A stretch of DNA of 64,000 nt from Flavitalea plasmicola (GTDB lineage: Bacteria > Bacteroidota > Bacteroidia > Chitinophagales > Chitinophagaceae), in contig NZ_JAUOTO010000005.1 of NCBI RefSeq assembly GCF_030546645.1, positions 558,001 to 622,000 on the forward strand. The letters are read 5' to 3'. Below the pieces are notes generated by a model, which saw only the letters and a list, made by a program, of their open reading frames with translations, was not told where the DNA came from and ran no database searches. Positions 54,061 to 62,797 of the stretch are shown here, one piece after another (position 1 is the first letter of the stretch; the number at the start of each line of letters is the position of its first letter). Position numbers and translations under genes: made by a program.

Positions 54061-55025
54061 GCTCTTTTCCTGAAATCTCCTGGCGTCACCCCATACATTT
54101 TCTTAAATGCCTTGATAAAGCTGTTGACGCTGCGATAGCCCGTGAGGGAGGCGATCTCCTTGATACTTCGGCCAGACTCATTCAGCAGCTGGCGAGCAAC
54201 CTGCATGCGCTCGCTTCGGAGGTATTCATAGACACCATTGCCAAACAGCTCCCGAAAGCCATTCTTCAGCTTGAACTCATTCATGCCCACTTTCTGCGCG
54301 ATCTCCCGGATGACAAAATGGTAGCGTATGTTCTTCCGGATCATATCCCTGGCTGCCTGGATACTGTCGATCTCGTAATGATTGTAATTGCTGGCGGGCT
54401 GCTGCAGGACGGCCTGGTGGAGGAGATGGAATAAAAGTGTATTCACCAGGAGGGTGAAATATTTTTGATTGGATTGGTCTTCGAGGGACACATGGAGGAG
54501 CCTGTAAATGACATCCTGCATTTCCTTGGTGATCCATTCGGGGCGTGACAACAGAGCGGTAGGTTGACCCTCCTTCATTTTTTCCAGGAAAGTGGTCAGT
54601 ACTGGAAAATAGGGCGCCCACTCCTCAAGCAATGCCATATCGTATTGGATCCCCAGAGTGACATATTCCCGAACGCCATCAAACTGATCCATCAGGTCGA
54701 ATTGAGGGGAATAGATGAGATTGAACTGGCCTTCCCTGATCAACATTTTACCCAGTCCGGCAATCTCCGTAGGCCTGTCATGCTGCAGGGCCAGGTATGC
54801 CCTTAAATAGGGAACTTCATCACGGACGCGTAGGCTGGCTTTTTTATTCACCAGGTATACGGAATAAAATACTCTCGACCCGCCGGCCGGCATTTCCTGG
54901 ATAAGAACCTTCAACTGTTCGTTGGTGAGAGCAGATGCGTCGCTGCCCGGCAGCTGGTACCGGGTCAGCTCCGTGGGAATTTCCCTGGACAGGCTGTAAT
55001 CCTGTTGATTGAATGAGAAGACCAT
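54057..55025 (-). CDS. AraC-family transcriptional regulator
   Basis: A 322-residue protein. The N-terminal 220 residues form a sensor-like domain (RVFYSVYLVNKKASLRVRDEVP, then REGQFNLIYSPQFDLM) without recognised ligand motifs. The C-terminal 100 residues are a complete AraC domain with two HTH units (FVIREIAQKVGMNEFKLKNGFRELFG and RSIKEIASLTGYRSVNSFIKAFKKMYG) and the closing VTPGDFRKR. It ends 4 bases inside the outer-membrane protein gene on the other strand, so the two are convergent and share no promoter. Target genes are unknown; the HTH gene just upstream may be co-regulated. Confidence 0.9.
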   Translation of the reverse strand: MVFSFNQQDYSLSREIPTELTRYQLPGSDASALTNEQLKVLIQEMPAGGSRVFYSVYLVNKKASLRVRDEVPYLRAYLALQHDRPTEIAGLGKMLIREGQFNLIYSPQFDLMDQFDGVREYVTLGIQYDMALLEEWAPYFPVLTTFLEKMKEGQPTALLSRPEWITKEMQDVIYRLLHVSLEDQSNQKYFTLLVNTLLFHLLHQAVLQQPASNYNHYEIDSIQAARDMIRKNIRYHFVIREIAQKVGMNEFKLKNGFRELFGNGVYEYLRSERMQVARQLLNESGRSIKEIASLTGYRSVNSFIKAFKKMYGVTPGDFRKRA

Positions 55026-55081
55026 TAGCCTTTGGATAAGGTGATTTTAACAATGTTTTATCCAGACCAACCCGGCATGGG

Positions 55082-55312
55082 TCAGTCCATTAAGAAACTA
55101 ATCAGGAATCTGCCTTCTTGTTTGTAGTAATAACTCTTTCGTTGCCGGGAGTAGAGAACGGGCGCTCCGAAATCTTTCATGAGCTTGATATATTCGTACG
55201 TGCTTCTCTCGGAAATTCCGATCTTATCGGCGAGCTCCGACGGCGTACCTGTCCCTTTTATCCGGATGAGCTGATCAATACGACCCAACCGGTGAAAGAT
55301 CTCTTTCTGCAT
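55082..55312 (-). CDS. small helix-turn-helix DNA-binding protein
   Basis: A 76-residue protein: a winged HTH of the HTH_11/DeoR type (LGRIDQLIRIKGTGTPSELADKIGISERSTYEYIKLMKDF) followed by a beta hairpin (PVLYSRQRKSYYY) and a short tail. There is no sensor domain. It lies 56 bases upstream of the AraC gene on the same strand and may be in one operon with it. It could act as a small repressor or an accessory subunit. The 55313-55617 part of the gap before the next gene shows no other feature. Confidence 0.75.
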   Translation of the reverse strand: MQKEIFHRLGRIDQLIRIKGTGTPSELADKIGISERSTYEYIKLMKDFGAPVLYSRQRKSYYYKQEGRFLISFLMD

Positions 55313-55617
55313 AGAATAAGGTTTAATTTTTCGAGATCAAATGAACTGTTAAATCTTCTACAAAGATCGGACAGCTTTTACAAGTTGCCTACTTGACCAG
55401 GAACTTTATACTATCCAATCAGGAATATTTTGCTAAAATAACCGATACTTTCTGTGTAGGATACACGAAGAAGGACTTTTTTTCGCACAGTGAGGCCAAA
55501 AGGATACAAGGACCCTGTATGCGGGTGTTTTTATAGATCGTCCATGGAAAGATCCATCCATCTATAAAAAATAGCAAATAACGGATGAAAGGTAATGCTA
55601 TAGCAACAAATATTATA

Positions 55618-55625
55618 TATGTTTG
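55618..55625 (+). promoter_or_regulatory. putative Bacteroidota-type promoter (-7 element)
   Basis: TATGTTTG fits TAnnTTTG and lies 35 bases before the ATG at 55661. The surrounding sequence is very AT-rich. No clear -33 TTG was found at the right distance. Confidence 0.4.
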
Positions 55626-55660
55626 CCTTATCTTAAATATATATTTTAAAAAATCACTAC

Positions 55661-56374
55661 ATGAAAACACTGATGAAAGGGGCAATATTGGTATTTGCAA
55701 CCCTCGGAATAGTAACAACACAGGCACAATCCGTCGATGAGATCATCGGTAAGCATATCCAGGCACTGGGTGGGAAAACCGTACTAAATGCTATCAAGTC
55801 CGTATATGTGGAAAGCACCGTCGAGATCATGGGGAACGAGGCTCCGTCTATTACGTATATCCTCAATGGCAAGGGATACAAGAACGAGCTGGATTTCAAT
55901 GGCACCAAGATCATACAATGTGTCACTGAAAAAGGTGGCTGGGCGATCAACCCTATGGCAGGATCCACCACGGCACAGGCTATTCCCGCGGATCAGTTGA
56001 AAAATTACCAGCTGCAACTAAACGTCGGCGGCCCCCTGATGGACTATGCAACTAAGGGTTACAAGGCCGAGCTGATCGGCAAAGACAGCGCTGCTTATAA
56101 GATCAGGCTTACCACCACTGATGGAATCAATATTGTGTATTTTGTCGACCAGAAGACTTATCTCATCGACAAGGCTGTCAACAAGGTGAGCATGGGAGGG
56201 CAGGACATTGAGACGACCGCTGTCTTCTCCGATTACAAAAAAACAGATGCGGGTTATGTCGTAGCGTACTCCCAGCAGGTGATTTTGCCCCAAGTGACCT
56301 TAAACATCATCAACAAAAAGGTCGAATTAAACAAAGAGGTCGACCCGGCAATTTTTGAGATGCCTAAAAACTAG
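55661..56374 (+). CDS. outer-membrane-lipoprotein-sorting (LolA-like) protein
   Basis: A 237-residue exported protein with signal peptide (MKTLMKGAILVFATLGIVTT, cleavage after QAQ). The mature part starts VDEIIGKHIQALGGKTVLNAIKS, which is the pattern of periplasmic LolA/LolB-like proteins of this phylum (DUF4292-like neighbours exist), followed by a long series of beta strands (VYVESTVEIMG, AYKIRLTTTDGINIVYFVD, NIINKKVELNKEVDPAIFEMP). The fold would bind a hydrophobic ligand such as lipid. It is a single-gene unit with its own promoter-like site and a strong terminator. A precise role is not shown by the sequence. Confidence 0.72.
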   Translation: MKTLMKGAILVFATLGIVTTQAQSVDEIIGKHIQALGGKTVLNAIKSVYVESTVEIMGNEAPSITYILNGKGYKNELDFNGTKIIQCVTEKGGWAINPMAGSTTAQAIPADQLKNYQLQLNVGGPLMDYATKGYKAELIGKDSAAYKIRLTTTDGINIVYFVDQKTYLIDKAVNKVSMGGQDIETTAVFSDYKKTDAGYVVAYSQQVILPQVTLNIINKKVELNKEVDPAIFEMPKN

Positions 56375-56394
56375 TCAATAATTGTTCGTAACAG

Positions 56395-56432
56395 GGGCCC
56401 GCCATCTACTATTGGCGGGCCCTTGTATTTTA
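56395..56432 (+). terminator. rho-independent terminator
   Basis: GGGCCCGCCA (56395-56404) and TGGCGGGCCC (56413-56422) form a perfect 10-bp stem with an 8-base loop, followed by TTGTATTTTA. It ends the LolA-like gene's transcript. Confidence 0.85.
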
Positions 56433-56504
56433 CCATAGGGAGTATAGATTATCCCAACCGGATCATTCCCGTCGTCGAAATTTATAGGACAACTTTGTCA
56501 TGAC

Positions 56505-58025
56505 ATGGTAATCAACAGTACCGATCCGACATTTTTAAATGGCAGTTTCCGCCATTTTATATGGTCTTCCCGTAGAAACCGGAGCTATTTAATAATGGCC
56601 ACAGTCTGTAGCCTGACCCTGTTTTTTGTATTCAAGTTGTTCTATCCCTATCCTAATATGGTAATGGATTCCTATGTTTACATTAAAGCCATGGCGCAGA
56701 ACCTTGGTGCAAATTCCTACCCCATCGGGTACTCAAAATTTCTTCAGTTGTTCAGTTTGTTTTCAAGAAGTACAACCTTACTCGTGTGGTTTCAGTATTT
56801 ATTCTTGGAATTTGCCTGTCTGCTGCTGTTTTTTTCGCTTCTTTTCTTTTTCCGGCCGGGGAAGTGGGCTTCTATTGCCTTATTTGTCTTTCTTTTTTTT
56901 AATCCGCTGTTGTTCTACATCAGCAATTTCATCATGGCAGATGCGCTTTTTACGACTTTAAGCCTGCTGTGGCTTGTCCAGCTGATCTGGATCGTCGGAC
57001 GCCCCAAATCTTACATGATAATTGTCCATGCCTTAATACTGGTGCTGGCTTTTACAATTCGTTACAATGCACTGTACTATCCCATTGCAGCCACTTTTGT
57101 ACTATTGCTCAGCCGCTTGCGACCCTTGCTAAAAGTGGCAGGCATCGCCCTGCAGTTTACATTGGTAGGGCTTTTTATTTTTTACACCAGCCTGCAGATG
57201 GAACAGCTGACAGGAGTGAGACAATTTTCTCCTTTCGGGGGCTGGAAAATGGCCAACAATGCTTTGTACATGTACGAGCATGTTTCCGTGAAGAGAAATG
57301 ACCCTATCCCGGCGAGATTTTCAAGGCTGGATGAGATGGTCAGGAGAAATTTTCATGGCTGGCATGTGACCGACGATCTATTGGATTATTTTTCAAGACC
57401 AACGGGCAGCCTATATATGGTGGATTATCAGTCTTCTCCGTTGATACGTTATATGGATCAAAAATATGGATCTGATACCGTATTTCTGAATTTCAAAAAA
57501 TGGGGCCCGATGGGCGCCTACTGTGGAGAATATGGATCATATCTGGTATGTAAATATCCACTTCAATATGTACGATATTTTGTATGGCCTAACCTGATCA
57601 GGTATTTTGCTCCTCCTACAGAAATATTTTGGTATCCAAGCCCCTACTATCTCCGGGATGATGCTATAGGCCAAATAGCCAGCCAATGGTTCAGACTACA
57701 TACGTTATCTGTCGATCAATCTTATATTGATTTCCGGAATTCCGTACTGTCCCCCTATCCAATTATAATAGCGATTGTACATGTGATTTTTATTGCCAGC
57801 GTTGTTGGCTTTTTTCTTTTTAGAGGACATAAGAAGGTAATGAAGCCGGTCTTTAATATTGTACTCGCTGTTGCCTGTGTCTGGATATGCGACCTTCTTT
57901 TCAGCGTTTCAGCAGCGGCCGTTGTATTGCGATATCAGATATTCGTAATGATCCTGGAGTTTGCATTTGCGGTGCAGTTCATCGATTATATTTGCAGGAA
58001 TGATGAAGGCCCGGTCAAGCAGTAG
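56505..58025 (+). CDS. GT-C-like membrane protein, paralogue 3
   Basis: A 506-residue polytopic protein with about ten helices. It has the same motif series as its two relatives: [72 protein letters not shown] and a late FSVSAAAVVLRYQIF segment. The Asp of DSY in the first loop is the likely acidic active-site residue if these are glycosyltransferases of the GT-C fold. It stands alone between terminator-bounded genes, so it is transcribed separately. It is closer to the fused domain than to the 48737 protein at the [15 protein letters not shown] block. Confidence 0.72.
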   Translation: MVINSTDPTFLNGSFRHFIWSSRRNRSYLIMATVCSLTLFFVFKLFYPYPNMVMDSYVYIKAMAQNLGANSYPIGYSKFLQLFSLFSRSTTLLVWFQYLFLEFACLLLFFSLLFFFRPGKWASIALFVFLFFNPLLFYISNFIMADALFTTLSLLWLVQLIWIVGRPKSYMIIVHALILVLAFTIRYNALYYPIAATFVLLLSRLRPLLKVAGIALQFTLVGLFIFYTSLQMEQLTGVRQFSPFGGWKMANNALYMYEHVSVKRNDPIPARFSRLDEMVRRNFHGWHVTDDLLDYFSRPTGSLYMVDYQSSPLIRYMDQKYGSDTVFLNFKKWGPMGAYCGEYGSYLVCKYPLQYVRYFVWPNLIRYFAPPTEIFWYPSPYYLRDDAIGQIASQWFRLHTLSVDQSYIDFRNSVLSPYPIIIAIVHVIFIASVVGFFLFRGHKKVMKPVFNIVLAVACVWICDLLFSVSAAAVVLRYQIFVMILEFAFAVQFIDYICRNDEGPVKQ

Positions 58026-59000
58026 TATTGTAACAATATTTGCTAATGATAAGGAAATCCGGATTTTAAAATTTTGTTCTCCGGCAATGTCGTTGGTTAC
58101 TATGGGCAGCCATTGCTATGATGATTCCTAATTTCGCGAGCTTAAGATTTTATAAACGAATGCCATTTCTCAGGGGGACTCCATTTTATATATCCATGCT
58201 GCCATTTAAAATTTCAATATTCATTTCAGACCTGTTGCTTATTCAAAGATGTTCCGGAGCCTACATTTTATATCTACGAGCGATTGGCCGGTCGTAATTT
58301 TACAATACGTGTTGTTGTTAGGGGCAGCGATCCTGCATTTTATTTTACGGTGTTATATCTCCTGATTCCCGCGAAATGGGTGCCAGACTGATCATTTTCT
58401 GCCAGACGATGAACCCATTAATTATGTCTACTACCAATTATATTTACAGTGATAGACATATTTGCAGCCCTGATATTGGCCTGGTTCGGTTGTGTGTTGT
58501 ACCTTTTCATGTTTATGCGGACGAAGAGAATTTCTTCCATTATTTTCGGACCGAATGGAATCATAATCGAATTGTTCATATGCTTATGGTATATAAAAAG
58601 CCACTTGAACCGGTATAAAGGAATGCTCTTGATGTTCAGGATCATACTACAAGGGCTTAGGATTTTTCCAATAAGTTCTCTTGGGTAAGATTTTTATTTG
58701 AATAGTACTTTTAGGGAGCTTGCTTGTTTCTTTATTAGAACAATTTAAAATTATCTGAAAATTGGATTGTTTGTCATTTAAGATATAGAGCGCGTTGTCG
58801 TATTTAAAAATCATAGATTTAATATGAATCGAGAAAAAAGCGTTTTCGACACTGAATGTTCTATGCAGGGAAAGATAGTAATTTACTTCCGGATTTTGGT
58901 ATAATTTGCTATTGAGTGTATTCTCAATGAGATATATTCTGCCGGCTATTTAGCCGCATTTTCATTTAATGAAAATATTAAAATAATTGTAGTTAGTCAT
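58026..59000. other. long AT-rich intergenic region without a convincing gene
   Basis: Nearly 1 kb with only short open frames. One on the + strand (58449-58688, GTG start) codes for 79 hydrophobic residues, but no start context, paralogue or motif supports it; a frame on the other strand overlaps it. The last 100 bases should contain the S9 peptidase promoter. The stretch may be the relic of a deleted gene. Confidence 0.4.
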
Positions 59001-61913
59001 ATGAAAATTATTATTGGGAAATTATTACTTGGGCTAATAGGATTGCTGGTTTCCGGATTCGTGTCGGCTCAAAAGCCTTCAATTGACACCTCCATGCTTG
59101 ACAAGTGGCCGTCAGTAAGAAACCCTTATATCACTGCCGATGGTCAGTATATGATGTATGAAATTAAAAATGTGCCGAAATGGAATTATACTTTGGAAAT
59201 ACAATCAACCTTTGGAAATTGGACTAAAAAGATTGAAGGTGCAAAAGACGCTCAATTTTCGCCAGATGGGAAATGGCTATTGTATAGAAATGGGCATGAC
59301 AGCCTTTGTCTGTTTCTCCTAGGTGAAGAAAAGACTATATGGTTCAGCCATGTACATACCTATAATATTTTGGGAGATTTGGATAGAAATAGGCTTATAT
59401 ATTATATGGCAGATTCTGGCAAACCGGGTAAGTTAGTATTAAGGGGCTTGTCAAGCGATATTGAAAAAGAATGGGATAATGTGGTGCAATATTCATTGTC
59501 TCCTGGCAATGGAAAATTGGTGTGGGAAGAGATAGCGGAATCAAACAAAAAGGAACACCGTCTTCATTTAGTGGATCTAAATGGGGACAAAGAAGACGTG
59601 ATTTGGAAAAGTAAAGAAGAAAAGGTGGGCGATATCTTATTTGATAGTTCAAAAGACGTGCTGGTATGGCAAAGTTGTAGAAAGGATACAGATCATAGAA
59701 TTGCTAACCTTCATTGGCTGGATATGCAAAAAGGAAATGATGTCATAATCTGGCAAGGTTCTCACCCTATTACAGGTCAGTGTATGAATAAAGAAGGAAC
59801 ACAGTTAGCTTTTATTGTATCGGCACAAGTAGAAATGAATACTGTGAATACCATTTGGTACTTCAAGCCCGGGATGAGCGGGGCTCAAATTGCAGTAATG
59901 AATGAAAGTGTGGGAATAGGGAAGAATTTGAAAATAGGGAAATCCGGAATAGCATTTAGTAAAAATGGTGAGTATATTTTGTTTAATTTGGATTCATTAA
60001 CTGAGCATTCTTCACCCAGCAAAGATGTTGCTGACGTTGAAGTTTGGAGCTATCGAGATGCCAAAGTACAGTCTGAACAGGTTGCCGATTTTTTCGAGAC
60101 GTGGACATTTAAAGCAATCGTGAATATTCGCAGTGGAAAAGTACTGCAATTAGAGGATCAGAATAAAGTACTGATAACGCAACCCAATGAAGCAATAGGT
60201 AAAATGGTGGTTGTGACGCTTCGAGATAAAGTTGACGAAATTCCTTGGTGGAAAATATGGTCATGGAAAAGTATTTATGCACAACCTAAGCCTTTTTGGG
60301 TGGTCTCCCTAGAGGATGGATCTTATAACCTATTGGATAAGTTAACATATGGGGAGAGGGGAATTTTTGTTTCACCGTATGAAAATTACATCATTTATTA
60401 TAATTCAAGAGAGAAAAACTATTTTAGCTATGAAATAAAAACATGTGATGTACGAAATATATCGAAATTTGGATCCACGCAATGGGAGAATGAATACCAT
60501 TCCTGGAGTGATTCATCCGTTCTTGGTGTGTGCGGATGGCTTGAAGATGGTAAGGGCATACTAGTCTATGATAATTATGATATTTGGTTGCTGGATCCGT
60601 CCGGGAGAACACGAGCAATTAATATGACAAACGGTTACGGTAAATCACACAATATTAAATTAAGGTTAGTATTCGAAGATGCGGCAATGAAGGGCATCAA
60701 TATCAAAATGAAGTTGTTGTTGACTGCATTTAATATAGAAAATAAATACAACGGATTTTATCTTATGTCCGGCATCAAAAGTAATCCTGTTTTGTTGACG
60801 ATGGGGCCTAACGTTTGGTATAGGACTACAGGACAAGTTCCTGATATGAGTGATGCATTTAGCAACGGAATGCGCCCTATAAAGGCACTTGTAAAAAATG
60901 TGTGGGTGGTTAGACGCGAATCGGCGCATGAGGCACCCAATTATTTTGTTACTTACGATTTCATGCATTTCAGGCAAATTAGCCATATAAATCCCGAGGA
61001 AAAATTTAATTGGCTTACAACTGAACTATTTAAGTATAAACAGCTAGATGGCTCATTTACGCAAGGGATTCTCTATAAGCCGACCAATTTCAATCCTAAT
61101 AAAAGATATCCGGTAATTATCCAGTTTTACGAAACATTTAGCTTTCGAATGTTTGAGTACCCTTCTCCTGAGTATACTACTGCCAGGATAAATATTCCAT
61201 GGATCGTTAGTCAAGATTATTTGGTCTTCACGCCGGATATTCATTTCACTCGTGGTTCTGTTTCAGGAAAAGTTGCAGGTGAAGCCGCTTACAATTCCGT
61301 CGTGGCAGGGGCGCTATGTCTTGCAAAACTGCCTTACGTGGATGGTCAACGAATAGGTATACAAGGCCACAGTTTTGGAGGTGGGGAAACCAACTGGATA
61401 ATAGCCAATACCGGTTTGTTTGCCGCAGCTTGCGAAGCCAGCGGTACAGTATGCGATGAAATCAGCGCTTATTTAAGTTTAATAGATGTAAATGGAAAAT
61501 TGGGGGGAGAATTCAGGTCTCAACATTCGGAGATTTACCATGATCGGATTGGCGCAACCTTATGGGAACGCCCGGATTTATATTTTAAAGCATCGCCAGT
61601 ATTAAGAGCTAATTTCATCAAGACTCCATTGTTAATAATGGATAATAGAGCTGATATTTATTGGCGGCAGGGCATGGAAATGTATTTGGCCCTGCGACGC
61701 TTAGGTAGAAAATGTTGGCTCCTCCAATATAATAATGGAAGACACGATGTACGAGGTATAGATGCCATTGATTTTACTATTAGGCTTGGCCAATTTTTCG
61801 ACCATTACTTAAAAGGTGCACGACCTCCGAAATGGATGACAGAAGGCATTCCTTATTCAAGGAAAGGGGTCGACAATGGTCTGGAGCTTGATTTGTCGGG
61901 CAAACAGCCGTAA
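59001..61913 (+). CDS. exported S9-family (prolyl oligopeptidase-type) serine peptidase
   Basis: A 970-residue protein with signal peptide (MKIIIGKLLLGLIGLLVSGF, ending SAQ). A long beta-propeller part (residues 30-650) is followed by an alpha/beta-hydrolase catalytic domain. The nucleophile is Ser791 in GHSFGGG. The acid is probably Asp885 in DNRADIYW, and the His is His915 in NGRHDV. It would cut peptides in the periplasm or outside. S9 peptidases often accompany SusC/SusD loci and TlpA proteins in this group, but here the nearest SusC is 23 kb away. The gene is more AT-rich than the GT-C region and is followed at once by insertion sequences. Confidence 0.92.
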   Translation: MKIIIGKLLLGLIGLLVSGFVSAQKPSIDTSMLDKWPSVRNPYITADGQYMMYEIKNVPKWNYTLEIQSTFGNWTKKIEGAKDAQFSPDGKWLLYRNGHDSLCLFLLGEEKTIWFSHVHTYNILGDLDRNRLIYYMADSGKPGKLVLRGLSSDIEKEWDNVVQYSLSPGNGKLVWEEIAESNKKEHRLHLVDLNGDKEDVIWKSKEEKVGDILFDSSKDVLVWQSCRKDTDHRIANLHWLDMQKGNDVIIWQGSHPITGQCMNKEGTQLAFIVSAQVEMNTVNTIWYFKPGMSGAQIAVMNESVGIGKNLKIGKSGIAFSKNGEYILFNLDSLTEHSSPSKDVADVEVWSYRDAKVQSEQVADFFETWTFKAIVNIRSGKVLQLEDQNKVLITQPNEAIGKMVVVTLRDKVDEIPWWKIWSWKSIYAQPKPFWVVSLEDGSYNLLDKLTYGERGIFVSPYENYIIYYNSREKNYFSYEIKTCDVRNISKFGSTQWENEYHSWSDSSVLGVCGWLEDGKGILVYDNYDIWLLDPSGRTRAINMTNGYGKSHNIKLRLVFEDAAMKGINIKMKLLLTAFNIENKYNGFYLMSGIKSNPVLLTMGPNVWYRTTGQVPDMSDAFSNGMRPIKALVKNVWVVRRESAHEAPNYFVTYDFMHFRQISHINPEEKFNWLTTELFKYKQLDGSFTQGILYKPTNFNPNKRYPVIIQFYETFSFRMFEYPSPEYTTARINIPWIVSQDYLVFTPDIHFTRGSVSGKVAGEAAYNSVVAGALCLAKLPYVDGQRIGIQGHSFGGGETNWIIANTGLFAAACEASGTVCDEISAYLSLIDVNGKLGGEFRSQHSEIYHDRIGATLWERPDLYFKASPVLRANFIKTPLLIMDNRADIYWRQGMEMYLALRRLGRKCWLLQYNNGRHDVRGIDAIDFTIRLGQFFDHYLKGARPPKWMTEGIPYSRKGVDNGLELDLSGKQP

Positions 61914-61967
61914 AAAGACCGGTATTGAATTGGAGCGATTATCAATCCTGAGATTGGTACAATCGTG

Positions 61968-62797
61968 GCGTCAGTTTAAAATTTTGTAAATTTATACTGA
62001 TAACATGGAAAGAAAAGCTTTGGCTTTGAAGCTTTCAAGAAGGATGCTGCAAGTCGTCTAAAGAACGGGTGAAGCCTTATCAGCGAAGGCTACATGCACA
62101 CCCGAGACTGGAATGGCACCTTTGAGCCAGAACTCGTTCCCAAACGCCATAAGACCTTGGGACTGGCTCTTGATCGGGAGATCATTGTCTTATACGCTCG
62201 TGGCGCCAGCTGCAGCGATATCCAGGCCCACCTCATGGACATGTACGGTCGGAAGGCATCAACAGCTACCATTTGCCGAGTGACAGACAAAATCCTTCCA
62301 TTGATCCAGGATTGGCGTAATCGACCCTTAGAAGCGGTCTGCCCGGTTGTTTGGCTGGATGACATTCATTACAAGGTTCGTTACGAAGGGCGCGTCGTCA
62401 ACCGGGCTGTTTACTGCATAATTGGACTGAACCAGTAGGGCTGCAAAGAACTATAGGCCTGTACATTGGCGATAACGAAGGTTCTAAGTTCTGGCAGCAA
62501 GTGCTTACTGATCTGCAAACGAGGGCGTAGAAAGCATTTTTATCGCTTTCGTTGACAATCTGCAAGGCTTTGCGGAAGCTATTGAATCTGTTTATCCGCA
62601 AGCCGAAGTACTACTTTGTATTGTCCATCAGATCAGAAACTCACATAAATAACTTTCCTATAAAGACACCAAGGCCTTCATAAAGCCTCTACTCGTGAGC
62701 AGCTGGAGAAAAACGTGGAACAACTGGAGGCTAACTAGGGCACTAGGTATCTCAAGGTTATTGAATCATGGCGCAAGAAGAGAGTATTCCAATAAGT
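61968..62797 (+). pseudogene. decayed IS256-family transposase copy
   Basis: It begins with the same terminal sequence as the intact element downstream (TCAGTTTAAA and TTTATACTGA at 61971-62000) and an ATG at 62005 that soon meets a stop. An internal deletion of roughly 190 bases follows, then a frame similar to the intact transposase (TLGLALDREIIVLYARGASC, then VVWLDDIHYKVRYEGRVVNR), with stops and shifts later on. The homology ends at EFSWRK-like codons just before 62798, where the intact element starts. It is a dead relative rather than a fresh copy. Confidence 0.82.

Noticed and set aside
58449-58688. 79-codon hydrophobic frame in the 58-59 kb gap
   Set aside because: GTG start without context, competing frame on the other strand, no paralogue or motif.
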